DNA of 64,000 nt. Source: Holophagaceae bacterium (GTDB lineage: Bacteria; Acidobacteriota; Holophagae; Holophagales; Holophagaceae). The notes beneath the pieces were generated by a model that saw nothing but the letters and a program-made list of their open reading frames with translations, ran no database searches and was not told where the DNA came from. This document shows positions 31,580-43,192 of this stretch, one piece after another; the stretch's first letter is position 1, and each line of letters opens with the position of its first letter. The stretch is taken from assembly GCA_016720465.1 (NCBI GenBank), contig JADKKO010000004.1, positions 1,488,001-1,552,000 on the forward strand, in the 5' to 3' direction. The translations under genes and the position numbers were made by a program.

Positions 31580-34500
31580 ATGAGCAACCCCAATCCGAAC
31601 TTCCGGAATGCGTTAGGCATTTCGGCTCTCACGGCGTTTTCGCTGGTGATGATCGGCTGCGGCGGATCGTCATCGTCGGCTCCGGCGGTGGCGACCAATG
31701 CGGCCCCCAGCGCTCCGTTGATCACCACGGGCCCGACCTCGGCGGTGACCAAGCACCAGTACACGTACAACCTTTCGTCGGTGGATCCCGAGGGCGATGC
31801 GATCACGTATTCGCTGTCGACGGCCAATGCCGATGTGAGCATCACGGGCAGCGTTCTGACCTACAAGCCCAGCGCGCCGGCCTTCGGCGGGGCTCCGGTG
31901 AACGTGACGCTGTCGGTGGTGGCCAGGACACGCACAACAACACGTCGCCTTCGGGTTCGGTGACGGTGAATGTGATTCCGAACCGGGCGCCGGTGTTCTC
32001 GAGCGGGAACAGCATCCAGACGATCGGGAATGGGGCTGCGGTGCCGGGGACGTTCACGTACGCGGCGTCGGCGGTGGATCCTGATACGGATACGGTGACC
32101 TACGCGGTGAAGGCGGGTTCGGTGTCGATCGTGGACAACGCGGGATCGCCGGTGGCGGTGCCTTCGACCTGGACCGGCGGACTGCCCCCGATCGCGGCGG
32201 GCGTGGTGTCGTTCCCGAACCTGTCGGTGCCGGTGGGCAAGACGTCGGTGACGGTGGGATTCACGGTGGTGGCGAGCGACGTGGTGGCGTTCGGGGGAGC
32301 GATCCTTCAGAGCGCGCAGTGACCGCGACGTACTTCAGCGGGAACACGGCTCCGATCATCACGAGCACGTCGATTCCGGGAGTGCCGCAGAACCATGGCA
32401 TTCCGGTGAATTCGAGCGTGCCGCCGTACCAGTTCAGCGCATCGGACACGGCGGGGGATCCCCTGACGTGGTCGTTGGTGAGCGCGCCGGCGGGCTTCTC
32501 GCTGACGTCGGGCGGCGTGTTGACGTGGAGTTCGAATTTCGCGACGGGATCTGATTTCGCGGTGCGGACGATCACGGTGAAGGTGACGGACGCGGGCGGG
32601 CTGTCGGACACGAAGACGCTGCAGATCAACATCGTGTCGGACACGAAGCCGAACTTCACGACGCAGACATACACGGAGACCGTGACGAACGTGCAGTTCC
32701 ACGATCCTTCGAACCTGCGTCAGAAGATCACGGGCTATAGTTTCTTCAATTTCCTGGACACGAATGCGGCGGACCGGGAGTACTACGCGGATCCGAGCAG
32801 CTCGATCAAGGGGTGGCGCGCGGGCGTGACGGCGACGGACGCCGAGAACGACGTGGTGGTGTACAGCGTGAAGACGAATTCGGTGTTCCGGTTCGGCTCG
32901 CCGTACGTGGCGACGACGGATTCGAATGCGTCGCCGGCGGGCGGGCGGTATCCCTATGTGGTGCCGGGGCCGACCGCGGACACGTCCGGAACGGGCGTGG
33001 TGCGGAATCCGGGCGAGATCGTGTGGCGTCCGGGCCGCAACCTGGGGAACCCCGGGACGAACGGAGCGGTGCTGAACACGGGCATCAACACGGACGCGCT
33101 GACGGGCTCCGTGGACGGGACGCCGACGCATGATCCGGCGAACTGGTCGTTCACAGTGGTGGCGCAGCAGTTGATCGGGACGACGGCGACGCCGGGCCAG
33201 TTCAACGAGACGACACTGACCATCAAGGTGCAGCCGAACCACCAGCCCTACATCGGAGCATTGACGACGATCAACGTGCCGGCCATCACGGCGGGCGTGA
33301 ATGTGGGCGCGGGAACGGCAGTGGTGCCGAACGTGGGCCGTCCTGCGATCCAGGAGCCCGTGGCGAGCGACACGAGCACGCCGGGAACGCCGAGCAAGTG
33401 GATCTGGGCCATCAACACGCCGGGAGCGGCGAGTTCGGACACCACCATCGGGGATCCGAACACGAACGGATTCCATGGGCACCAGGACGCGATCCAGGTG
33501 TTCTTCGGAAGCGCGCCGTACAACACGGTGAACGGCATCGGCGTGCTGACGGTGGGCAACTACCCGACCTTCGACACGACCGGGAACTACCCCGCGGTGC
33601 TGACCTCCGGAACGATTCCGAACGGCTTCTACAATCCGTGGCTGGGCGCGGTGCCGAGCCCCGCGACCTACACCGTGGCCTGGGCGCCGATCCGGATCCA
33701 GTACCAGCTGGGCCGCTACCTCTATTGCTTCACCGGAACCCCGAACGCCTACAACTTCCCGTTGAAGGTGGAAGACCAGTACACGCTGTCGAACACCGCC
33801 GCGGTGAACATCTTCCCGATCTTTGGCACGGTGAAGTTCTTCAACAGCCGCTTCCGCTTCCGCCTGGATGACGGGTCGGATGAAAGCTGGGCCTTCCCAA
33901 GGGGCTTCTATAACACCGCCGGCAATTTCTTCAGCGCCTACAGCGCGGTATCCGGAGCTCCTCCCCGCTACACGTTCAACTACTTGCCCATCGGCGTGAG
34001 TTCGGCGTCCGGCAGTGCTGAAATCCTGACCAGCAGCGGCACGTCGACTTACGGTTCCAACCTGTTCGGCCGCGCCAATCCCAGCGTGCTGGGGGCTGCA
34101 GCCTCAGGCTATGGCAGCTACGGCGGCGGATACCTGGCTCCTGGCCAGTGGGGCGGCACCGCGCAACTGACCGCAGGCAACTGGCACACGCTGGACGGCT
34201 TGAATGTCAATGGCGATGAAGTGAACGCCTTCCTTTCCCCCGGCAACCCGCTGAACACCCTGTTCAACCCGGCTTCCCACGCGGCTGGCATCCCAGGCAC
34301 AGGCGGCGGCACGACGGCCACCTACACCCAGTTCAAGGGCTCCGCCGCGGCGCCCATCTCCATCGCCCTGGATGGCTCCCCGTACACCAACAATGAAGCC
34401 GACGCCCGCGTCATTCCCTCCAACTCGCCCTACCTCTTCAATGCCAGCGGTCTGGGGCTGCCCTATGGCGGGTACGGAGCCATCGCGCCGTACTTCGATG

Positions 34501-37064
34501 GATACCTGTGGGGTAACAATGTCCGTTACCCAGATCTCCCGGCCCAGGGTGGCGTGGACGGATACTTGGCTACGGGCTTCTTCGGCAACTATTACCTTGG
34601 CCGCGCCTATGCGTACCCCATCCAGTGGGCCGCGGGTTGCGCCCAGAGCGAAGTCAACTACCAGCAGGTCCTGGGCGGCCGGGCTGTGTACTTCTCGGAT
34701 ACCTGGAGCAATTTCAACTTCTTCCCCGATGTGGATGACACCTCGGTCAATACGCCTGGTTGGAACCCCGACGCGCGTCTGCGCCTGAGCTTCACCTGGC
34801 CGACCCTGGTGACCAACTCGGCCGCGGGCTACCCGGTCTCGGGCAGCGCCAACACCTGGGGCACCACCGATGTCATGCAGGTGGCGACGCCCAACATGGG
34901 CGGCCGTTCGCGCTTCTTCTTCACGGGCAATTACGTGGGGACTTCGGAGTCCGATCCCCTCAACTACTGGAAGTTGGGCTACGCCCAGTCCACGGGGCTG
35001 AATTTCACTAGCAATGGCGCCATCGACGCCATCAGCCAGCCGATCCATGTGGTGACCAATTCCCTGTGGCTGCCAGCCGAGGCCGCGGGCCACTTCAACC
35101 TGCTGAACACCCTCACCACGCCGGCGGGCGGCTCGGGCTACACGGATCTACCCTTCACCGGCATCCGCGGCTACGTGCATCCGAACATCTCGGTCTGGCC
35201 TTTCTTCGCTCCGTTCACCGCCTACTCGGCCGGTACACCTTACGGCCAGAACGCCATCATTCCTGATGCGAACGTGTGGGCCGCGAACTACCAGGACACC
35301 TTCTCCGCCCTGGCCGTGGATTGGCATGTTGGCAACCTGACCCAGACCGCCTACGTCGACGACAACAATGTCAACCCAGCCCTGATCGAGACGGGAAGCG
35401 GCGACAACGCCTTCTTCCTGTGGATGAAGCAGGATCCCACCATCCTGGATGCCTACGGCACCTACGCGGGTTCCTACCTCAGCGGCGGCGTGTCCACGAC
35501 CCTGGCGGTGGGCGGCCACACAGCCGCGCCTGATTTCTGGATGGACTACGGCCTGACGGACACCCAGTCCCAGGTCTCCTTCTCGGAAATCGGCACCCAG
35601 CTCGGCGGCGTGAACCAGGCCATCAACAGCGGCATCGGGATGACGGGCTGGAACATCACCCAGTTCGAGCAGCTGCGGTCCCTGGCCGCCGCTCCCGCCC
35701 AGTATGGCAATGCGCCCCGGGCCAGGCTGGTGGATCCTGCCCATAACGCCACCGCCCTCGGCTACGCGTCCGACAACCGCATCGAGACCTTCGATACGGC
35801 CACCGCGCCCACCTACGACGGCATCGTTTCCAACAGCCTGATCGTGTATGCCATCCAGAACCGCGGCACGGATGCCTACGGCAACTCGCTCCTGGGCGAG
35901 GCGGGCATCGAGCCCGGCGCGCCGGTGCTGGCGCAGTGGTGGAACAACCTGACCCACACGGATGCAGCCGTGGCTGACTTCCCCGAGGTCCTGCTGAACT
36001 ACACCTCCAGCTTCCTGCCTTCCGGCTACCAGGAAGTCGTGGAGCTCAAGCACAACTACATCGGCAAACTGATGTACCCACAGGTTTCCCCCGCCGGGAC
36101 GCCCATCCAGAAAGTCGTCCTGTCGGCCGGCATCATCGCCCCCAAGGGCGATGCGCTGCTGAACAATGCCATTCCCGTGGTCACCCCGGTCCGCCAGTTG
36201 GCCATCAATGACATGAAGATCAACACGGCCACGGGCACGACAGCCATCGGCACGAAGCTGGATATCTTCAACGGCACCGCGGACTTGAGCGCGAACGGTC
36301 TGGCCTTTGGATCCCCCTTGGGCGGCATCCCCAGCTACAAGCTGACGGATGGCAATAGCCGGGGCTCCGACAACCGCCTGCATGGTGATTCGAACATCCA
36401 GATCACCTGGCAGCCGGGCGTGAACGATCTTCGCAATCCCAGCGGGTACGAGGTCACCCTGTACACCCCCAACCTCTTCCAGAATCCTGGATTGGGTTGG
36501 ATCGCCATCCAGAAGGTGCGGGTCCCCCACAAGGGCGGCATCGGTGCCATCCAGACCCTGAACCTGCCCAGCTTCCGCGCTATGGATACCATGGATGCCT
36601 GGACGCCCGTCGCACCCTACAGCTTCACCTATGCGGTGAAGGTGCGGAACATCTGGATGAACGGCAACGAAGGTCCGGACAGCAAGGGCTTCGACATGGC
36701 GAAGGAACCCAATGCCAGCCGCTTCCCGATGGCCTGGGCAGACTGCCTGTCCGGCGTGTTCGTGGTCGACTTCGGTCCTGGCAATCCGCTCTATCCGAAG
36801 GTCGGTCCCTCTGGAACCAACGCCGCTGGACTCGCCTCCGGCGCCACGGGCCCGACGGGTCCGCGGTTCTCTGACCGCCACATTGGCGGCGGCCCCATCG
36901 GCGCTTCCGGGGGCCAGACGGATCTCCGCCAGAAAAAAATGACCCCAAGCCGTCGTCCGGTTGCCGCCAGCATCACCGGCCCCACGGGCGGACAGTCCTC
37001 TGACCGCCACATCGGCGGCGGCGGCCCCGTGGGCGGCGGCGGCTTTGGCGAGGGCAGGAGATAA
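31580..37064 (+). pseudogene. Giant surface lipoprotein gene with Ig-like repeats, broken by two frameshifts
   Basis: Three consecutive open frames (31580-31963, 31960-32322 and 32319-37064) join into one protein of about 1,828 residues if one base is restored near 31938 (GTGGCCAGGAC lacks a C) and one in the G-run at 32293-32297. The N-terminus has a signal with a lipobox-like MIGC. Residues ~40-420 look like cadherin/Ig-type repeats (VDPEGDAITYSLSTA, VDPDTDTVTYAVKAG). The middle is Gly/Tyr/Asn-rich and of unknown fold. The C-terminus has two SDRHIGGG motifs. Either a true pseudogene, phase variation, or sequencing error. Confidence 0.75.
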
Positions 37065-37102
37065 TTAAGTCCTACAAACCTGTATCGCACATGATCAACA
37101 TT

Positions 37103-37127
37103 GCCCCCGCTCCGGCGGGGGCTTTTT
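37103..37127 (+). terminator. Rho-independent terminator
   Basis: GCCCCCG pairs with CGGGGGC around CTCCGG, followed by TTTTT. It lies 39 bases after the giant lipoprotein stop. Confidence 0.93.
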
Positions 37128-37232
37128 CGTGGCAGCAAAGAGGTGAAGCGGAAAATAGTTCATTTCGACCGAGGGTAGGCGGTGAAACCGGGTGGGTCTC
37201 GGTGCTAGGCTCACTGCATCAAGGAGCCCACC

Positions 37233-38381
37233 ATGCGATCTGCCGTCATCGTAGAAGCCAAGCGCACGCCCATCGGCCGCGCCATCAAAGGCAGCACCGC
37301 CGCCACGCGGCCCGAGACCATGGGTGCGCTGGTGATCGAGGCCATCAAGCCGCTGTTGAAGGACTGGAGCGCACTTGAGGATGTCATCGTCGGCTGCGCC
37401 ATGCCCGAAGGCGAACAGGGCATGAACGTGGCCCGGATGATCGCCTTTCGCGCGGGCCTGCCCTTCACCTCCAGCGCCACCACCGTGAACCGCTTCTGCG
37501 GGTCCAGCCAGGAGTCGGTGCTCATGGCGGCCCGGGCGATTCTCGCCGGAGCCGGCGACCTGTTCCTTTCGGGCGGCGTGGAATCCATGTCCAAGGTGCC
37601 CATGGGCGGCTTCAATCCGAGCCTCGATCCCTGGCTTTCGGAGCACTATCCCCAGGCCTATTGCTCCATGGGCATCACCGCGGAAAACCTGGCCAAGGAA
37701 TATGGCATCACCCGGCGCGAGCAGGACGAATTCGCCTACAACAGCCACCAGAAGGGCGCCGCCGCCTGGACCGCGGGGAAGTACGCGAAAGAAACGGTGC
37801 CCTACCACACCAAGAATCTGGAAGGCAAGGAAGTGACCGTTGACCGCGACGAATGCGTGCGGGGCGACACCTCCCTCGACAAACTGGGCGAGCTCAAGGC
37901 GGTCTTCCTGAAGGACGGGAGCGTGACCGCCGGCAACAGTTCGCCGCTGACCGATGGCGCGGCCTTCCTGCTGGTCATGGAAGAGGAGGCGGCCAAGGCT
38001 GCCGGCCTGAAACCCCGCGCCCGCATCCTGGGAGGCGCCGTCGCGGGTGTGGAGCCGGATCGCATGGGTATCGGCCCTGTGCCTGCCACCCGGAAGGTCC
38101 TCGGCCGCCTGGGCCTCACCCTGGACCAGATCGATGTCATCGAATTGAACGAGGCATTCTCAGCGCAGAGCATCGCCGTGATCCGCGAAGGAGGCTTCGA
38201 CCCCGCCAAGATCAACGGCTGGGGCGGCGCCATCGCCATCGGCCATCCGCTGGGCTGCAGCGGCGCCCGCATCCTCACCACACTGCTGCATCGCCTGGAG
38301 GACAGCAAGGGCCGCTACGGCCTGGCCACCATGTGCATCGGCGGCGGCCAGGGCATCGCGACGGTGATCGAGAGGATCTAG
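37233..38381 (+). CDS. fadA: Acetyl-CoA acetyltransferase / 3-ketoacyl-CoA thiolase
   Basis: A 382-residue thiolase catalysing the last step of beta-oxidation (or its reverse). The catalytic Cys lies in NRFCGSSQESV (~residue 89), followed by the C-terminal motifs NEAFSAQ, GHPLGCSGAR (His) and CIGGGQG (second Cys). AGGAG precedes ATG 37233. It is the first gene of a beta-oxidation pair with the fused dehydrogenase/hydratase at 38863, from which it is separated by a GxxExxY insert. Confidence 0.95.
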   Translation: MRSAVIVEAKRTPIGRAIKGSTAATRPETMGALVIEAIKPLLKDWSALEDVIVGCAMPEGEQGMNVARMIAFRAGLPFTSSATTVNRFCGSSQESVLMAARAILAGAGDLFLSGGVESMSKVPMGGFNPSLDPWLSEHYPQAYCSMGITAENLAKEYGITRREQDEFAYNSHQKGAAAWTAGKYAKETVPYHTKNLEGKEVTVDRDECVRGDTSLDKLGELKAVFLKDGSVTAGNSSPLTDGAAFLLVMEEEAAKAAGLKPRARILGGAVAGVEPDRMGIGPVPATRKVLGRLGLTLDQIDVIELNEAFSAQSIAVIREGGFDPAKINGWGGAIAIGHPLGCSGARILTTLLHRLEDSKGRYGLATMCIGGGQGIATVIERI

Positions 38382-38382
38382 T

Positions 38383-38430
38383 CCACAGATTCCATTGAAA
38401 AAATATCAATCCACAGATTCACACAGATTT
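38383..38430. repeat. CCACAGATT-type repeat, left flank of GxxExxY
   Basis: Contains two or three CACAGATT units. The inverse complement is repeated at 38791-38819 on the right of the element. Confidence 0.8.
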
Positions 38431-38442
38431 TTCGGGGAGCAT

Positions 38443-38808
<366 letters not shown>

Positions 38809-38862
38809 AATCTGTGGATAGAACATTTTTACAAGAATCGGTGGATTAGAGAGAGGGCAATC

Positions 38863-41226
38863 ATGGACATCAAAAAAATCGCGGTACTTGGTTCGGGCGT
38901 GATGGGCAGCGGGATCGCGGCCCACGTGGCTTCGGCGGGCTGCTCGGTGGAACTGCTGGACATCGTCATCGATGACGGGGCTCCGGACAAGCTGGCGGAA
39001 GGCGCCATCGCGGGACTGCGCAAGAGCAAGCCCGCGCTGATGATGCATGAGTCGTACTTGAAGAAGATCCGCCCGGGGAATCTGCGGGACCACCTGGACC
39101 GCCTGGCGGATTGCGATTGGGTGGTGGAGGTGGTGAAGGAGGATCTCCAGGTCAAGCGCGATCTGTACGCACGGCTGGAGCAACACCTGAAACCGGGCGC
39201 GTGGATCAGCTCGAACACATCAGGCATTCCCTTGAAACTCCTGGTCGAAGGCCGCGCCGAGGCTTTTCAGAAGCACTTCGTCATCACGCACTTCTTCAAT
39301 CCCGTGCGCTATCTGCGGCTGCTGGAATTCGTGAAGGGGCCGGATGTGGACCCCGCCCACGCGGCGGAATTCGGCGCCTGGCTCGAAGAAAAGCTGGGCA
39401 AGGAAGTGGTGCCCGCTTTCGACTCGCCCACCTTCATCGGCAACCGCATCGGCATCCACGGCATCATGTCCGTGCTGCACCTGGCGCTGGCGGAACACAT
39501 TCCATTCGAAGTCATCGATTCGGTGCTGGGCGACGCCGCGGCCCGCGCCAAGTCCGCGTCCTTCCGGACCGCTGACCTGGCGGGCGTGGACATCATGTCG
39601 GCCACCGCCAAGAATGTGTATGACCTCTGCCCCGGCGATGAAGCCCACGATGTTTTCAAGCGCCCCGACTATCTCCAGTGGATGCTCGACAACAAGCTGC
39701 TGGGGAACAAGACCAAGGGTGGATTCTTCAAGAAGGGCGAGAAGGACGAGAAGGGCAAGAAGACCTTCCTGGCCCTGGATCCCGCCACCCGCGAATACCG
39801 GCTTCAGATCAAGAAGGATTGGCCGATCCTGAAAGAGTTGAAGGGGATCGACGACCCCGCCGAGCGCGTGCGGACCCTGCTCACCAGCGACAGCGAGGCC
39901 GGAAAGCTGGCCTGGCGCTGCATCGCGCCGAACCTCACCTATGCGGTGAACCGCCTCGGTGAAGTCACCGACCTGCCCCTCAACGTGGACAACGCCATCA
40001 AGAACGGGTTCGCCTTCGACCTCGGCCCCTTCGAGTTGTGGGACGCGCTGGGAGTGGACCGAGTGGTGGCGCGCATGGACTTCGAGGAATTGGCCGTTCC
40101 CGACCTCGTGCGGAAAATGCTCGCCAAGGGCATCTCCAGCTTCTACCAGTGGGAACACGGCGTCGCTTCGGCCCAACTGGATCCAAGATCCTTGAAATTC
40201 GTGCCGATCGCCGAAGACAAGAAAATCGTCCAATTGAAGCGCGAGATCGGCCGCGGCAAGGTCATCGCCGAGAATTCCTCGGCGCAGCTCATCGACATCG
40301 GCGACGATGTGGCCTGCCTTCAGTTCCGCACCAAGATGAACGCGCTGGACGACGGCATCGTGATGCTCATGGAAGATGCGCTCCAGAAGCACATCCCGGG
40401 CAAGTTCAAGGGCCTGGTGCTGGGCAACCAGGGACAGCATTTCAGCGCCGGGGCCAACCTGGTCTTCGTGCTGAACGCCGCCAAGGACAAGCAGTTCGAC
40501 CTGATCGAGGAGGCCTCCAGGCGCCTGCAGTACGCGGCCAGGATGCTCACCTACGCGCCCTTTCCCACGGTGGCGGCGCCCTTCAACCTGGCGCTGGGCG
40601 GCGGTTGCGAATTGACCATGGCCTGCCAGCGGGTGGTGGGCCACGCGGAGCTGTACTTGGGCCTGGTGGAGGTGGGCGTGGGCGTCATCCCCGCAGGCGG
40701 CGGCTGCCTGCAGATGCTCCTGCGCATGGAAGAGGCCCTGAAGGCCAAGGGCGAACTGGGGCCCATGCCCAAGATCAAGGCGGCCTTCGGCTTCATCGGC
40801 ACGGCCAATGTGAACACGAGCTTCGACGAAGCCCAGCGCAACGGGTACCTGCGCCGCACGGACCGGCGGGTGATGAACAAGGCCTTCCTGCTGAACGATG
40901 CGAAACAGGAAGTCCTGAAAATGGCCGCGGAGTTCAAACCGGTCGAGGAACGCACCTTCAAGCTGCCGGGGCTCGGCGGCGTGGAAGCCCTCAAGAGCGC
41001 GGTCAAGGATTTCCAATACCAAGGCCTGGCTTCGGAACATGACGCCATCATCATGGGCGAACTGGCCTACATCCTTTGCGGCGGCGATGTGAGCCCCGTG
41101 CAGGAAGTCACCGAAGAACGCATCCTAGAACTGGAACGCCAGGCCTTCGCGCGGCTCTGCGGCTATGAAAAGACCCAGGCCCGCATGGACAGCATCCTCA
41201 CCAAGGGCAAGCCGCTGCGGAATTGA
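38863..41226 (+). CDS. fadB: 3-hydroxyacyl-CoA dehydrogenase/enoyl-CoA hydratase fusion (FadB/FadJ-type)
   Basis: A 787-residue bifunctional beta-oxidation enzyme. Residues ~1-310 are the NAD-binding dehydrogenase with VLGSGVMGSGIAAHVASAG and the catalytic region HFFNPV. A second dehydrogenase C-terminal region follows to ~430. Residues ~480-700 are a crotonase domain (QHFSAGANL, then LALGGGCELTMACQ). The dehydrogenase precedes the hydratase, the reverse of E. coli FadB, an order found in several other bacteria. It would pair with the thiolase upstream. Confidence 0.95.
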   Translation: MDIKKIAVLGSGVMGSGIAAHVASAGCSVELLDIVIDDGAPDKLAEGAIAGLRKSKPALMMHESYLKKIRPGNLRDHLDRLADCDWVVEVVKEDLQVKRDLYARLEQHLKPGAWISSNTSGIPLKLLVEGRAEAFQKHFVITHFFNPVRYLRLLEFVKGPDVDPAHAAEFGAWLEEKLGKEVVPAFDSPTFIGNRIGIHGIMSVLHLALAEHIPFEVIDSVLGDAAARAKSASFRTADLAGVDIMSATAKNVYDLCPGDEAHDVFKRPDYLQWMLDNKLLGNKTKGGFFKKGEKDEKGKKTFLALDPATREYRLQIKKDWPILKELKGIDDPAERVRTLLTSDSEAGKLAWRCIAPNLTYAVNRLGEVTDLPLNVDNAIKNGFAFDLGPFELWDALGVDRVVARMDFEELAVPDLVRKMLAKGISSFYQWEHGVASAQLDPRSLKFVPIAEDKKIVQLKREIGRGKVIAENSSAQLIDIGDDVACLQFRTKMNALDDGIVMLMEDALQKHIPGKFKGLVLGNQGQHFSAGANLVFVLNAAKDKQFDLIEEASRRLQYAARMLTYAPFPTVAAPFNLALGGGCELTMACQRVVGHAELYLGLVEVGVGVIPAGGGCLQMLLRMEEALKAKGELGPMPKIKAAFGFIGTANVNTSFDEAQRNGYLRRTDRRVMNKAFLLNDAKQEVLKMAAEFKPVEERTFKLPGLGGVEALKSAVKDFQYQGLASEHDAIIMGELAYILCGGDVSPVQEVTEERILELERQAFARLCGYEKTQARMDSILTKGKPLRN

Positions 41227-41267
41227 AACCCATTATTTTCACGCCGCCATCCCGATACCATTGGGGC

Positions 41268-42140
41268 ATGGTTTCTTTCCAATTCCGCGTTGGCCTGGCC
41301 GCATTGCTTAGCCTGGCCTGCGCCATGGGCTCCGCTCAACCGGCGCCGCCGATCTTCCCCCTGCCGGCCTACTTCCCTTTGCCGCCGGGGATGGAGGTGA
41401 AGGAGGGAAACCGGGAAGCCTGGCCCTACGATCAGGAGTCCTTCGATCTGCGCAACCCGGCGAATCTGAGTTTGGTGAAGGTGCCTGTCCAGGGCCGCAC
41501 CTGGCGCTTCATCCTGCATTCCACCGAGGCCCGGCCGGTGGGTGCGCTGTCTTTGATGGCGCGCCACAAACCCATGCTGGAGGCGGCGGGCTGGATGTGG
41601 CAGTGGGAGGAGCGGGGCATCGCCAAACGTGTGGTGGGAGAGGCGGAAAGCTGGCTCCGCATCGCCCCCGCGGGGGGTGGGGAGCTGAAGGTGGTGCTGG
41701 TTGAGCGGGGGGCGCCTCGGGTGCTGGTGTTGCCGAGCCCAGGCCCCAAGCCGGAACTTCCATCCGGCAAGGAGGATTTTCCCTACCTGCCCCCCTGGCC
41801 GGGCGCGAAGCTCATCGCCAGCGCCGTGAGCCAGTCGCCGGTGGGGCTGAAGCTGCCGGACGGGAAGGAAACCATCGCCATGGCCAACTTCATCGATAAG
41901 GAATACAAATTGGCCGAGCCGCCCTCGGTGGCGGAATTCCTGGCTGCCTACCGCAGGGCGCTGGAGAGGTCCGGCTGGGAGATTGAAGGGGCCTTGCGCG
42001 GCTCGGTGCCCCAGATCCAAGCCAACTACATCAAATCGGGCCGCGACATCCGCGCGACGCTGCGGCTTTCGGGCGATGCCCAGGGCATTTCCGTGGCGGA
42101 TGTCGGAGCCCAAGTCGCGCCACCTTCGAAGGAGAAATGA
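41268..42140 (+). CDS. Secreted hypothetical protein
   Basis: A 290-residue protein with a signal peptide (LAALLSLACAMGSAQ, cleavage near residue 22) and a Pro-rich beginning (PLPAYFPLPPGMEV). The body has two domains rich in strands, one around 45-145 and one around 175-280. No family is recognised. It ends with an ATGA overlap into the next gene, and so is co-expressed with the reductase. Confidence 0.75.
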   Translation: MVSFQFRVGLAALLSLACAMGSAQPAPPIFPLPAYFPLPPGMEVKEGNREAWPYDQESFDLRNPANLSLVKVPVQGRTWRFILHSTEARPVGALSLMARHKPMLEAAGWMWQWEERGIAKRVVGEAESWLRIAPAGGGELKVVLVERGAPRVLVLPSPGPKPELPSGKEDFPYLPPWPGAKLIASAVSQSPVGLKLPDGKETIAMANFIDKEYKLAEPPSVAEFLAAYRRALERSGWEIEGALRGSVPQIQANYIKSGRDIRATLRLSGDAQGISVADVGAQVAPPSKEK

Positions 42141-42142
42141 AC

Positions 42143-43141
42143 ATGGGTCCAGCGGAATTGATGCGCGCTCTGCAATTTGAAATGCCCGGCGACCCCAAGG
42201 AGGTCCTCCGGATGCGGCAGCTCCCCAGGCCCGAGCCGGGTCCGGGCGAAGTGCGCCTGGCGATGAAACTTCGTCCCATCAATCCGTCCGATGTGCTTCA
42301 GGTGAAGGGCGTCTATGGCCGGAAGCCACCTCTGCCGGCCATCGCCGGGCTCGAGGGACTGGGCCTGGTGGATGCAGTGGGGCAGGGGGTCACCGGCTAT
42401 TCCATCGGCCAGCGCGTGGTGCCCCTGGGCCTCCAGGGGTCCTGGGCGGATTACGTGGTCACGACCGCCGACAATCTGATCGCCATCCCCGATGGCCTGT
42501 CCGATGAGGCAGCGGCCCAGGTCATCGTGAACCCTCTGACCGCCTGGATCATGGCCGTGGAGGAATTGAAACTCGGGGCAGGGGAGTGGCTCGTACAAAC
42601 CGCCGCGGGATCCGTGGTGGGGCGGTGCCTCATCCAGATCGCCAAGCTGCGCGGCTACAAGACCCTGAATCTGGTGCGCCGGCCAGCGCAAGTGGCCGAG
42701 CTGCTGGCCGAGGGCGCCGACGAGGTGCTTTGCACCGAGGATCCGGCCTGGATGGACAAGGCCCAGGCGATCGTGGGGGCCAGGGGCGCGGCCGCAGGGG
42801 TGGATTCGGTGGGGGGCAGCCTGGGCGGGTCGGTGGCCATGCTGCTGAGGCGTGACGGGACCCTGATGGTCTACGGCGCCCTCTCCATGGATCCGCTCAA
42901 GGTGGCGGGCGGCCAGTTGATTTTCCGGACCCTGACCATCCGGGGGTTCTGGCTGACGGACTGGAAGATCCGGACGCCCAAGCCTGAACGCGACGCGATC
43001 ATCAACGCGCTCCTGGAGGCCATGTCCAAAGGCCAGATTTCGCCTCCGGTGGAGGCGGTGTTCCCCTTGGCCGAGTTCCAGGCGGCCATCGAGAAGGCCG
43101 ACGAACCCGGGCGCAGCGGCAAGGTTCTGCTCGCCAACTGA
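42143..43141 (+). CDS. MDR-family trans-2-enoyl-CoA/ACP reductase-like protein
   Basis: A 332-residue medium-chain dehydrogenase without zinc ligands. INPSDVLQVKGVYGRKP matches the MECR/Etr1 group, whose Tyr acts in enoyl reduction, and the NADPH-binding segment is QTAAGSVVGRCLIQIAKLRG. It probably reduces trans-2-enoyl thioesters. GGAG lies eight bases before ATG 42143; ATG 42137 overlaps the previous stop and is an alternative. Next to fadA and fadB it could complete chain elongation or synthesis. Confidence 0.87.
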   Translation: MGPAELMRALQFEMPGDPKEVLRMRQLPRPEPGPGEVRLAMKLRPINPSDVLQVKGVYGRKPPLPAIAGLEGLGLVDAVGQGVTGYSIGQRVVPLGLQGSWADYVVTTADNLIAIPDGLSDEAAAQVIVNPLTAWIMAVEELKLGAGEWLVQTAAGSVVGRCLIQIAKLRGYKTLNLVRRPAQVAELLAEGADEVLCTEDPAWMDKAQAIVGARGAAAGVDSVGGSLGGSVAMLLRRDGTLMVYGALSMDPLKVAGGQLIFRTLTIRGFWLTDWKIRTPKPERDAIINALLEAMSKGQISPPVEAVFPLAEFQAAIEKADEPGRSGKVLLAN

Positions 43142-43192
43142 ACTCCCACTGCTGGTCCCATTGGATACGATGGAGTTTTCCGGACGCTGCAC

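Noticed and set aside
32307..33482. 391-residue minus-strand ORF, rich in Arg and His
   Set aside because: It lies opposite the Ig-like part of the giant lipoprotein, and its odd composition follows from that gene's ACG/GCG/TCG codon bias.
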